In this document: one piece after another, positions 16,249 through 23,605 of the stretch
Layout of the letters: every line of letters starts with the position of its first letter
Numbering within the stretch: position 1 is the stretch's first letter
DNA from: Oscillospiraceae bacterium
GTDB lineage: Bacteria > Bacillota > Clostridia > Oscillospirales > Acutalibacteraceae
Assembly: GCA_009784445.1 (NCBI GenBank)
Contig: WRBQ01000015.1
Coordinates: 1 to 39,925, forward strand
Direction of reading: 5' to 3'
Length of the DNA: 39,925 nt
Notes under the pieces: generated by a model
Seen by the model: only the letters and a program-made list of their open reading frames with translations
Databases searched by the model: none
Told to the model about the DNA's origin: nothing
Made by a program: the position numbers and the translations under genes

Positions 16249-17621
16249 GGCTTGGCCCTCCCGAAAATCAGCTCTGGCTTGCCTGCAAGCTCTGTGAGTT
16301 TGCCGTCACGTGTGATGCCCATTTTCTCCAACCATGCGTCGAACTCCGCAATGGGCTTGAGCCCCAGCGTGTCGCGAATGGCCGCAGCGTCATGGTATGC
16401 GTTCGTCTGATAGTTGAGCATAATATCATCACCGGCAGGCACACCAATGGTGAAGTTCACGCCGCTGGCGGCCAGTAATAGGGCAAGGTTCTCCACGTCG
16501 TTTTGGTCGGCCTGCATGTGGTTGGTGTAGCAGCAATCACAGCCCATGGGCACGCCCGAAAGCTTGCCCATGAAGTGATCCTCTAGGCCTGCGCGAATCA
16601 CTTGGCGGCTGTCGTAGAGATATTCCGGGCCAATAAAGCCCACCACGGTGTTGACCATAAATGGCGCAAAGGCCTTGGCATAGCCATAGCAGCGGGCTTC
16701 CATGGTCACTTGGTCTGCGCCGTAGTGTGCGTCAGAAGAAAGTTCGCTGCCCTGCCCGGTTTCGAAGTACATCACATTGGGCCCGCGCGAGGTGCCATGT
16801 GTTTTCAGCAGCGCCTGTGCCTCTTGAATCGTCTCGGTGGTGAAGCCGAAGGCTTCGTTGCCTTTTTGGCTGCCTGCGATGGACTGAAAAATCATGTCCA
16901 TGGGCGCACCTTGCTTGAGTGCCTCGATTTGCGTTTTGATGTGCGCCAACACACAGGTTTGCGTGGGAATGGCGTACTCCTGCTTGATTTGTGCAAAGCG
17001 CTTGAGGATTTCTGTCATGGTGCCCACGGAGTCGTTCACCGGGTTCAGACCCAGCAACGCGTCGCCGCAGCCATAGCTCAAGCCTTCCAGCAACGATGCC
17101 GTTACCCCCGGCACGCTGTCTGTGGTGTGGTTGGGCTGCAAGCGCGTGGAATAGGTGCCGCGCAAGCCGATGGTTGTGTTGCAAGTGGCAGGTACGCGCA
17201 GCTTGGAAGCAGCGTGCACCAAATCTAAGTTGCCCATGAGCTTGCACACACCCGCAACTACCTCAGAAGTTAGGCCTGTGCTGATGCGCTTGATCGTATC
17301 TTCAATTGAGGCAGTGTCCAGCAGAAAATGCCGCAGCTCAGCGATCGACCAGTTGCGAATTTCTGCATATACTTGCTCGTCCACGCCATCTTGAATGATG
17401 CGCGTGACGTCATCTTGTTCATAAGGCACCACAGGATTTTCGCGCAAATCACTCACCAGCAAGTTAGACAGCACTTGTTTGGCTGCCACGCGTTCCAGGC
17501 TGCTTTGCGCTGCCACGCCCGCCAGTTGGTCGCCGGACTTTTCTTCGTTGGCGCGCGCAAGGACATCCTTCACGTCACGAAACGTGAATGATTTTGCGTG
17601 CAGCGTGGTGGTCAGGTTCAT
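16245..17621 (-). CDS. eutB: Ethanolamine ammonia-lyase, large subunit
   Basis: A 458-residue EutB of standard length. Conserved blocks include FRDVKDVLARANEEKSGDQLAGVAA at the N-terminus, RGTYSTRLQPNHTTDSV, LSYGCGDALLGLNPVNDSV and MGCDCCYTNHMQADQNDVE. It forms the catalytic barrel that binds adenosylcobalamin and ethanolamine. GAGGAGA lies just upstream of the ATG, and the gene begins nine bases after the eutA stop. Confidence 0.97.
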   Translation of the reverse strand: MNLTTTLHAKSFTFRDVKDVLARANEEKSGDQLAGVAAQSSLERVAAKQVLSNLLVSDLRENPVVPYEQDDVTRIIQDGVDEQVYAEIRNWSIAELRHFLLDTASIEDTIKRISTGLTSEVVAGVCKLMGNLDLVHAASKLRVPATCNTTIGLRGTYSTRLQPNHTTDSVPGVTASLLEGLSYGCGDALLGLNPVNDSVGTMTEILKRFAQIKQEYAIPTQTCVLAHIKTQIEALKQGAPMDMIFQSIAGSQKGNEAFGFTTETIQEAQALLKTHGTSRGPNVMYFETGQGSELSSDAHYGADQVTMEARCYGYAKAFAPFMVNTVVGFIGPEYLYDSRQVIRAGLEDHFMGKLSGVPMGCDCCYTNHMQADQNDVENLALLLAASGVNFTIGVPAGDDIMLNYQTNAYHDAAAIRDTLGLKPIAEFDAWLEKMGITRDGKLTELAGKPELIFGRAKP

Positions 17622-17630
17622 GCCGTCTCC

Positions 17631-19010
17631 TCATCCAAACAATAATGTCTTTATCACAACCGGCAGCACTTGGCCGTTCATCAATGGCTTGCCAATGTCT
17701 AGGTAGCAGTCCGGCTGCCGCGCGTCAATGCCATCGAGGGTGATGACTGCTCGCTCCTGTGCGTGCGGCGTCATCGCTAGCCCAAGGGCTTTGCCGATGT
17801 CGTGCTGTGCAAGAAACACCCAGGGTACGTCAGCGTCAAGCTGCGCCTGGCTTGCGGCTTGGTGCAAAGCCTGTGCAAAACGCTTGAGTTCCTGCCAGCC
17901 GGGGCTTGGTTTGCCTGCAAAGGCAATGGCCACACAGGTTGCGTCTGTTTGCTGCACAAAATCGCACAGTGCTTGCGCAAAATCATCAGCTTTGCCGTGG
18001 TCGAAGGCCTCTTGCTCCTGTTGCGGCGAAAGTGCAAACACGGGCAAATTCTTCAGCGGGAATAAATCGGCATGGGTGTAGCCAATGGTGCTGCCCGACA
18101 GCGTGGTGGTGTAGCTGCCTGCACCCATCACCGTTGCACGGATGGTCTCTTGCGGGGCAAGCACCCGGTAGCCAAACAGGCGGCTGTTGCGCACAGCTTG
18201 ACCCAGCAGCACACCAAAATCGTTGTAGGCAAACACTTCATGGCCCGTGCGATAAATGCAATCTGCAACACCGCCGCTAAACAGCAACGTGCTGTTGGGG
18301 GTCAGCAGATCATTCGTGTTCCGCTCAAGCTGCTGTGCCATGGCTTGGGCCAGTGCACGCAAATCGGCTAGGCTTGGTGTGTCGCCAACCCGCAAGTGCA
18401 GACCAATTGCCTGCACGATTTTTTCAGCATGTTCGCTGATGTATATGAGCTGGCCCTGCGGCGTGAACTTCAGCAAGCGGCCGCCAATGTCATAGCAAGC
18501 CGTTGCCGTGAGTTTGTCGCAGTCAAACACGGCAACATTGGTTGTGCCGCCGCCGATGTCGAAGTTCACCACATGCGCAGCGTTTTCTTGTGCATAGGCC
18601 TGCGCCCCGCTGCCTTGCCCGGCAATGCGGGATTCTAAATCCGGCCCGGCGGTAGCGACAACGAAGTCGCCCGCAAAGCCACTGAGATGCTGCAGCACAG
18701 CGGCGGCATTTTCGCGCCGTGCGCTTTCGCCTGTGATGATCACCGCGCCGGTGTCAGTTGCGCCAACGGCAAGGCCTGCTTGCGCAAACTCGCTTTCGAC
18801 TAACACACACAAGGCCTGCGTGTCAATCAAGCTGTGGGTAAGTAGCGGGGTTTCGTGAATTGCCCCGCGATAAATCACTTCTTTTTTGGTGATGGCGATA
18901 TTCGGCGCGGTGAAGCGCCCACCGAGATCTTCTAGGGTTAGCGTGCTGAAAATCACCTGCGTGGTGGAGGTGCCGATGTCAATGCCAACGCTCAGCAAGT
19001 TGTTTGCCAA
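17631..19010 (-). CDS. eutA: Ethanolamine ammonia-lyase reactivating factor EutA
   Basis: A 459-residue Hsp70/actin-fold ATPase: VGIDIGTSTTQVIFS (near 8-22) is the phosphate 1 motif, and VVNFDIGGGTTNVAVF is the phosphate 2 motif. EutA uses ATP to exchange damaged cobalamin from EutBC for fresh coenzyme. The start codon is TTG at 19010: an AGGAGGG site (19018-19024) lies exactly seven bases upstream, and the nearby ATG is out of frame. It is the first gene of the operon visible here. Confidence 0.93.
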   Translation of the reverse strand: MANNLLSVGIDIGTSTTQVIFSTLTLEDLGGRFTAPNIAITKKEVIYRGAIHETPLLTHSLIDTQALCVLVESEFAQAGLAVGATDTGAVIITGESARRENAAAVLQHLSGFAGDFVVATAGPDLESRIAGQGSGAQAYAQENAAHVVNFDIGGGTTNVAVFDCDKLTATACYDIGGRLLKFTPQGQLIYISEHAEKIVQAIGLHLRVGDTPSLADLRALAQAMAQQLERNTNDLLTPNSTLLFSGGVADCIYRTGHEVFAYNDFGVLLGQAVRNSRLFGYRVLAPQETIRATVMGAGSYTTTLSGSTIGYTHADLFPLKNLPVFALSPQQEQEAFDHGKADDFAQALCDFVQQTDATCVAIAFAGKPSPGWQELKRFAQALHQAASQAQLDADVPWVFLAQHDIGKALGLAMTPHAQERAVITLDGIDARQPDCYLDIGKPLMNGQVLPVVIKTLLFG

Positions 19011-19017
19011 AACATCG

Positions 19018-19066
19018 CCCTCCTAGTATGATTATATATCTTATATATTAACACGATTTGCAACAA
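19018..19066 (-). promoter_or_regulatory. Candidate promoter and ribosome binding site of the eut operon
   Basis: On the minus strand, TTGTTG (19061-19066) and TAAGAT (19038-19043) are spaced by 17 bases, and AGGAGGG (19018-19024) precedes the TTG start of eutA. The space before eutA is only 90 bases, too short for the tandem antiterminator hairpins used by EutV-type regulators, and none is seen. The -10/-35 call is moderate because the region is simply AT-rich and other hexamers are possible. Confidence 0.45.
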
Positions 19067-19100
19067 AAGGCAAGTGTTTTTTTGCTGTGCGTGCTCAATG

Positions 19101-20261
19101 TCATCCCAAGAAAAACGCCACAAGCCGATCAATTCCCTCGTTGTACTTCAAGCTGGAAAATGACAGACGCAGCGTGGTGGGCAAGCCGAAATCTGAGCCG
19201 GGCACGGTTGCCACGCACTGCGATTCCATGATGCTTTTTGCCAAGGCAAGGCTGGTTGCAATGCCGTGCTGTTGCATGTACTTTCCGCATTCCAGCGTGA
19301 TATAAAATCCGCCCTGCGAGTGGATTGCCTGCACACTGGGCACATGTTTGAACTGCTCCATGGTGTAGTTGCGACGCGTTTTGTATGCGTTGCGGAGTGT
19401 GTCGATTTCGCTTTGGTGCTGCAACGCGGCGATGGCGCCGTATTGCACCACGGGGTCAACAGTGAGCAGTGTATGGTGCTGCATCACGGTGAGCGGGGTG
19501 ACCAGTTCGTCCGGCACAATGCAGTAGCCGACGCGTTTCGTATACATCCGCCAGCCCTTGGAGAATGCATCCGTTGTGATGAACACGGACTTCGTGTCAC
19601 GCAGCTGCATCACAGAGATGCCGTCGTCGTCAAAGCAGGTGTTGGCATAAATCTCATCGTTGATGACTGCTGCCCGACCATCTACGATGTCATCAATTTT
19701 GTACAACTCTTCTTGTGTAAGCACATTGCCCAGCGGGTTGCCCGGGCTGTTGATAACAACAATCTTGGTTTTGTCTGTGAAGTTTTTCTCAAACGAATCA
19801 AAGTCAATGCGCAGTGTTTCGGGGTCAATGCGATAATACTTGACCTTGGCACCCATTAGCAGCGCGCAAAAGTGATACAGTGAGTAGTACGGCAGCGGGA
19901 TGAGCACTTCATCGTCTGCGCCAAGCAGCAAGTGAAACAGGTTGCGAAACAACGCACTGGTGCCCGTGCCAATGATGAAATTCTTCGCGGGCACGGTGAC
20001 GCCATATTTTGTCTGGTAATACTGCGCAAGTGCATCTTTAAGCTGCGGCAGCCCGGCGGGAAACACCTGCGTATATTTGCTATAGTCGCTGGCGGCATGC
20101 TGCATGGCCGCGATGATCTGCGGATGCTGCGGAAGTTCTGACTTGCCCAGCGTCATGCGAATCACATCTTTGCCTGCGTGTTCAAATTCATTGGCCATGG
20201 CATCCATGACAAACATTAAGAATTTTTCTTTCTCAAAGTCAACATTCAGTCGCAATTTCAT
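19101..20261 (-). CDS. PLP-dependent aminotransferase, class I/II
   Basis: A 386-residue fold-type I aminotransferase. It has SKYTQVFPAGLPQLKDALAQYY at the N-terminal substrate region, VVINSPGNPLGN, and FSKGWRMYTKRVGY, where the lysine in SKG is the predicted PLP-binding residue. The substrate cannot be told. Its ATG overlaps the stop of the upstream VanW-family gene (ATGA), so the two are translated together. It ends 90 bases before eutA and no convincing terminator lies between, so some read-through into eut is possible. Confidence 0.88.
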   Translation of the reverse strand: MKLRLNVDFEKEKFLMFVMDAMANEFEHAGKDVIRMTLGKSELPQHPQIIAAMQHAASDYSKYTQVFPAGLPQLKDALAQYYQTKYGVTVPAKNFIIGTGTSALFRNLFHLLLGADDEVLIPLPYYSLYHFCALLMGAKVKYYRIDPETLRIDFDSFEKNFTDKTKIVVINSPGNPLGNVLTQEELYKIDDIVDGRAAVINDEIYANTCFDDDGISVMQLRDTKSVFITTDAFSKGWRMYTKRVGYCIVPDELVTPLTVMQHHTLLTVDPVVQYGAIAALQHQSEIDTLRNAYKTRRNYTMEQFKHVPSVQAIHSQGGFYITLECGKYMQQHGIATSLALAKSIMESQCVATVPGSDFGLPTTLRLSFSSLKYNEGIDRLVAFFLG

Positions 20262-21079
20262 GGCGTAATCTCCTTCACAATTAAGTCGCTTGTGTCATAC
20301 ATCACTTTCGCGTGATAGGATGCAATCAACTGCGAGCTGATGATTTTATCATGTTCACCGAGCAAATGCCGCAGCACTTTTCCGTTGCGATAAACTTCGC
20401 CGCCCTCGCGGGTGAAGCAGGCATCCACGGTATCAATGCGAAAGGTTTCATTTTGCACACAACTGCTGCGCAGTTCGCCGCAAAGATGATTATCCTTGAT
20501 GGACAGAAGAATTTGATAGGTCAATTCCGTTTCATTCTTCAAACGCAGATCGCGATAGTTGTATAGTGTTGATGTGCCAGTGCCAAAAGGCACCTGCTGG
20601 CCAAACCCGGGATATAAATCCACCCAATCATGCTCATGTCTTTCGGTAATCGTTAAATTTGAATGCAGTGCAAGAAAGTGAATAAGATTAGATAACTGGC
20701 ACAACCCGCCGCCCACGCCCACAGCAGGTTTGTTGCAAATGAGCATGCGCGCAGCTTGGTAGCCTTTGCGCGCGGTGCATTTGCCCAGCAGCCGCCAAAA
20801 CGAAAACGTCTGGCCGGGACGGATGATGACATTTGCAAACGTTGGACACGCGAGTGTGACATTGATTGTTTTGTTTTGCTCGGTAACCGGGTCAAACGCC
20901 GGGGAATCCCGAAACAAAATGGTTTCGTATTGCACAACGCACTCGGGCAGCGCCGCAGCAGTGCTTTGCCGCGCAATATCGCGCAGCGAAGCCAAATTCT
21001 TCGCTCGCCGCACCCACCGGCATTTTTGTGTGGAAAGCCAATACGCCACCGGACCATATTCGCACAAGAGTTTTCTCAT
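20258..21079 (-). CDS. VanW family protein
   Basis: A 273-residue protein with the VanW core: NVTLACPTFANVIIRPGQTFSFWRLLGKCTARKGYQAARM followed by PAVGVGGGLCQLSNLIHFLALHSNLTITERHEH. No signal peptide or membrane segment is apparent, unlike longer VanW proteins with added domains. VanW proteins are common in Clostridia and some accompany vancomycin-resistance clusters, but the function is unknown and no vanA/H/X genes are present. It is first in a two-gene operon with the aminotransferase. Confidence 0.85.
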   Translation of the reverse strand: MRKLLCEYGPVAYWLSTQKCRWVRRAKNLASLRDIARQSTAAALPECVVQYETILFRDSPAFDPVTEQNKTINVTLACPTFANVIIRPGQTFSFWRLLGKCTARKGYQAARMLICNKPAVGVGGGLCQLSNLIHFLALHSNLTITERHEHDWVDLYPGFGQQVPFGTGTSTLYNYRDLRLKNETELTYQILLSIKDNHLCGELRSSCVQNETFRIDTVDACFTREGGEVYRNGKVLRHLLGEHDKIISSQLIASYHAKVMYDTSDLIVKEITP

Positions 21080-21123
21080 GTTAACACATCGCCTTTCTTC
21101 GCTTTACGATAGGGTGTGTTCTT

Positions 21124-21152
21124 ATTTTATCACAGCTGCCGCAAAATGTCTA
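21124..21152 (-). promoter_or_regulatory. Promoter of the vanW-aminotransferase operon
   Basis: On the minus strand TAGACA (21147-21152) and TAAAAT (21124-21129) are spaced by 17 bases. The start codon is 45 bases downstream. Confidence 0.7.
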
Positions 21153-21168
21153 GTTACAATGTTGTAAC
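21153..21168. promoter_or_regulatory. 16-bp palindrome next to the -35 box: candidate operator
   Basis: GTTACAATGTTGTAAC is a perfect inverted repeat with 7-bp arms around TG. It directly abuts the -35 hexamer of the vanW promoter, the place where an activator or repressor dimer would sit. No regulator gene adjoins it, so the binding protein is unknown. Confidence 0.55.
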
Positions 21169-21263
21169 CTTTTTGTGCAACCTAAACATTACGCCTCGCG
21201 GGAAATAAAAAAATCACGCATCCATAAAAGTGAACGCGCGAACTGTCCGCAGCGACTCGCCGC

Positions 21264-21308
21264 TGGTGCGAGAGACGGGACTTGAACTCCCGGCCTCTTG
21301 ACCCCCAG
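21264..21308 (-). tRNA. tRNA 3' remnant at the left end of the element (hybrid sequence)
   Basis: The minus strand reads part of an anticodon loop, a T-loop TTCAAGT and a CCA end. The part from the T-loop to CCA (CCCGT then CTCTCGC-A-CCA) fits a tRNA-Leu 3' end. The part before it is identical to the tRNA-Pro at the right end of the window. The T-stem strands GGGAG and CCCGT do not pair properly, and there is no 5' half, so this is not a working tRNA gene. It is the left attachment-site footprint of the mobile element. Confidence 0.65.
21279..21308. repeat. Left 30-bp direct repeat (attL core)
   Basis: Identical over 30 bases to 39896-39925. The block begins GACTTGAAC and ends GACCCCCAG and is tRNA T-arm to anticodon-loop sequence read on the minus strand. 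It matches the usual site preference of tyrosine integrases. Confidence 0.85.
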
Positions 21309-21327
21309 AAAGTTTTTGGCAAAAACA

Positions 21328-21402
21328 CAGCGATACACAACGACACACAAACCCTTATATATCTGCGTTTTCTGGGTTTTTCTGTGTCAGCCTATGTCGC
21401 TG
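21328..21402. repeat. Imperfect inverted repeat beside attL
   Basis: CAGCGA (21328-21333) pairs with TCGCTG (21397-21402), and an inner block GACACACAAACCC (21342-21354) pairs imperfectly with GGGTTTTTCTGTGTC (21374-21388). It lies just inside the left attachment site, where integrase or excisionase arm sites are expected. No coding frame is convincing in 21309-21520. Confidence 0.45.
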
Positions 21403-21437
21403 ATTTTGAGTGGATTTCGCTGTAGTTCCAGTAAAAA

Positions 21438-21451
21438 TTCCAGTAGTGGCC
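21438..21451 (+). repeat. Subterminal repeat TTCCAGTAGTGGCC, left copy
   Basis: The same 14 bases occur at 39804-39817 just after the integrase gene. At both ends a shorter GTTCCAGTA precedes it within about 13 bases (left at 21425, right at 39792), so a pair of related sites sits near each end in the same orientation. This fits integrase arm-binding sites or leftover sequence from an earlier recombination. Confidence 0.6.
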
Positions 21452-21474
21452 GGGGCAAAAAATCGTTCAACCCA

Positions 21475-21499
21475 ATTGTGTCATCAGTGGTGACACAAT
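21475..21499. promoter_or_regulatory. 25-bp palindrome upstream of abiEi (operator candidate, copy 1)
   Basis: Arms ATTGTGTCATC and GGTGACACAAT surround AGT, with one mismatch over 11 bp and a perfect outer 9 bp. It lies 30 bases upstream of the abiE promoter -35 box. AbiEi antitoxins are known to repress their own operons by binding inverted repeats. A second copy is at 23105-23129. Confidence 0.65.
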
Positions 21500-21529
21500 C
21501 TCATACGCAAGAAAAAACAAGAGATGGTA

Positions 21530-21558
21530 TTGACTTTTTCCGAGAAACGGTATATACT
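21530..21558 (+). promoter_or_regulatory. Promoter of the abiE operon
   Basis: TTGACT (21530-21535) and TATACT (21553-21558) are spaced by 17 bases. The antitoxin ATG follows at 21608, preceded by AGAGGTG. Confidence 0.8.
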
Positions 21559-21607
21559 ACTAACAGTACACAATAAATTTCGTTTGTGTATCGTTAGAGG
21601 TGATTGT

Positions 21608-22213
21608 ATGAAACAACTCAATCAAGCCAAACAAGCTATCCGGCAGGCGGGCGGGGTGGCCAGCATCGCTGATTTTCACGCCAACGGCCTTGCAAAGGAC
21701 ATTGTTGCCGACCTGTGCAAAGCGGGGCTGTTGCAACGCATTCGGCGGGGATATTACTGCCTTGCAGACGAAGTCGTGCTGGACGAGCAAATCATCGCCA
21801 CGCTATATCCCGAAGCGGTGGTGTGTATGCACTCGGCGCTGTTTCACTATGGCTACAGCGATAGAACACCACTTGCGTGGTCGCTTGCGTTCCCACGCAC
21901 ATTTTCGCGTTCGCGGCTGAAGCTGGACTACCCGCCCATACAACCCTATTTTGTGCAGGACGATATGCTTGCACTGGGCAAAAGCGTGGGTGATTTTAAT
22001 GGTGTTGCACTTGCTATGTATGACCGTGAACGCACGATTTGCGACTGCTTTAAGTATCGCGAAAAGATGGACGCCGAGCTATTCAACAAGGCGATTTACG
22101 GCTATACCAACGACAGCAAAAAAAACGTGGGCAACCTTGCGCAATATGCCAAGGAAATGCGTGTCTACAAAAAAATGATTGATGTGATGGGGGTAATGCT
22201 AAATGACGGATAG
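21608..22213 (+). CDS. abiEi: AbiEi-family antitoxin
   Basis: A 201-residue protein. The N-terminal winged-helix part (KQAIRQAGGVASIADFHANGLAKDIVADLCKAGLLQRIRRGYYCL) is the AbiEi_4-type antitoxin DNA-binding domain, and the C-terminal part has the usual DRERTICDCFKYREKMDAELFNKAIYGY block. AbiEi silences its own promoter and opposes the AbiEii nucleotidyltransferase. The start at 21608 is favoured by the AGAGGTG site; an upstream TTG frame would read through the promoter. It overlaps abiEii by 11 bases. The antitoxin looks intact although its toxin is broken. Confidence 0.88.
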   Translation: MKQLNQAKQAIRQAGGVASIADFHANGLAKDIVADLCKAGLLQRIRRGYYCLADEVVLDEQIIATLYPEAVVCMHSALFHYGYSDRTPLAWSLAFPRTFSRSRLKLDYPPIQPYFVQDDMLALGKSVGDFNGVALAMYDRERTICDCFKYREKMDAELFNKAIYGYTNDSKKNVGNLAQYAKEMRVYKKMIDVMGVMLNDG

Positions 22214-23094
22214 AGGAGCTTCCGTGCTTGCACGGCTGAAAAACAAGGCTGCACAAAGCGGACGTACCTATCAACTTTGCTTGCAACTGTTTTGCCAAGA
22301 GGAATTCTTGCGGCGGTTGCAACGCTCGCCTTATGCAGAAAACATGGTGTTGAAAGGCGGGTTGTTTCTTTATACCCTCACGCAGTTTGAGAGCCGCGTC
22401 ACGGTTGACGTGGATTAACATACCCAACACGCCCGAAAAACTCTCTGCCGTGCTGCAAGAAATTATCCAAGCCGACACGGGCAACGATTTTATTACTTTT
22501 GAGATAACGCACGTTGGGGAAATCAGCTTGGCCAAGAAATACGCAGGAATCACTGCGACGCTTGTGGCACATATGAAGCATACCAGAACCGTCTTTAGCG
22601 TGGATTTCGGCGTGGGTGATGTGATAATCCCCCAGCAAGAAAAGCGGAAAATCCCAACGCAGCTTGATGGTTTTGCACCCCCAGTGGTGAACACCTATTC
22701 CGTGGAAACGACCATCGCCGAAAAACTGGATGCGATTTTGTACCTGAAGGCGTTTTCCAGCCGAATGAAGGACTACTACGACATCTACTACTTGGCGAAC
22801 AAGTTCGACTTTGCAGGCGCAACCCTGTGTGAAGCTTTGCGAAAGACCTTTGCCAACCGTGAGCGCAACTACACCGCCGCCGACTTTGCGCAAGTAACAG
22901 CCCTTGCCAACGATGCAGATATGCACAAGAAATGGGCGGCGTTTTTGAAGAAAATCCAAGCCCCGACCATGACATTTGAAGACGTGCTTGCGGTGATGAA
23001 TGTGTTCTTGGGTGGCGTGTTCTTGGCCGCAGTTGAGGGTGGCGCTTTTGATGGGGAATGGGTTGCAGCGAATGGTGCGTGGGAAAATCTTTAA
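22203..23094 (+). pseudogene. abiEii: AbiEii-family nucleotidyltransferase toxin, disrupted
   Basis: The first frame (22203-22418) encodes FLRRLQRSPYAENMVLKGGLFLYTLTQFESRVTVDVD and then stops. The second picks up as NIPNTPEKLSAVLQEI and runs to 23094 with VNTYSVETTIAEKLDAILYL and SSRMKDYYDIYYLA. Family members read TxDIDFLARN here, so about 11 bases are missing directly after the DVD triad. The break falls at the nucleotidyltransferase active site, so the toxin is probably dead. The start overlaps the antitoxin end, as in intact abiE operons. Confidence 0.85.
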
Positions 23095-23104
23095 GCCAAT
23101 AGCA

Positions 23105-23129
23105 ATTGTGTCAACGGTGTTGACACAAT
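23105..23129. promoter_or_regulatory. 25-bp palindrome downstream of abiEii (copy 2)
   Basis: Arms ATTGTGTCAAC and GTTGACACAAT around GGT are perfectly complementary. The outer 9 bp are the same as in the copy at 21475-21499, so identical sites bracket the abiE locus. It starts 11 bases after the toxin stop. It could be a second AbiEi operator, or a recombination footprint of the module. Confidence 0.65.
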
Positions 23130-23188
23130 CAATCTCGCGGTTAGCATAAGTTGCTCTTCCCTAGTTTAGAGGTCTCTCCCTGAGTTCT

Positions 23189-23605
23189 TTAAGCAGAATT
23201 TGATAGAGATTTTGTCCACGATGGTTGAATCGGAATTCGGTTTCTTTTAGGTGTAGCGCGAACTTTTCTTTTCAAATAGTCCTCTTGGATTGTTACATCG
23301 CCGTCATCAGTAGCTTGTTCACCACTCAACGCCGCCGCGCATGAATTGATGAAACAAATCAAGGTTAGCCGCCAACTTTTCGGGAACTTCACCATCACAA
23401 AACGCACGGGTAACTCTTTCGTCATCAGTGAGGTCTGTACTGCGTTCAGACAGCATAACCAAACGATAAACGGTATCAAGTTGCTTTTGCCGCTTTATAA
23501 TGGCACCTGCAAAAATGGTAGTGTAATCCGATGGTTCCATATCTACAAGAGCAAGCTGATTGTAAGCAGCACCAATAAGCGGTGCAACCAGATAGACATC
23601 TATTT
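23189..23605 (-). pseudogene. Remnant of a gene downstream of the PLD nuclease
   Basis: Downstream of the PLD gene one frame reads DVYLVAPLIGAAYNQLAL, then YTTIFAGAIIKRQKQLDTVYRLVMLSERS and FHQFMRGGVEW, and terminates at 23319. Reading continues in another frame as EQATDDGDVTIQEDYLKRKVRATP up to 23189. The upper frame has no convincing start (the only ATG, at 23540, is internal to the conserved-looking part) and overlaps the PLD end. It appears to be a 5'-truncated, frameshifted gene. The C-terminal pattern faintly recalls small Dnd-associated proteins, but this is a weak impression. Confidence 0.45.

Noticed and set aside
19011-19100. EutV-type antiterminator leader before eutA
   Set aside because: The 90-base gap has no tandem hairpins or terminator to be controlled.
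20258-21079. Part of a vancomycin-resistance cluster
   Set aside because: VanW proteins are widespread in Clostridia; no vanH, ligase, vanX or vanRS genes are nearby.
21264-21308. Functional tRNA gene at the left end
   Set aside because: It lacks a 5' half and its T-stem strands do not pair.
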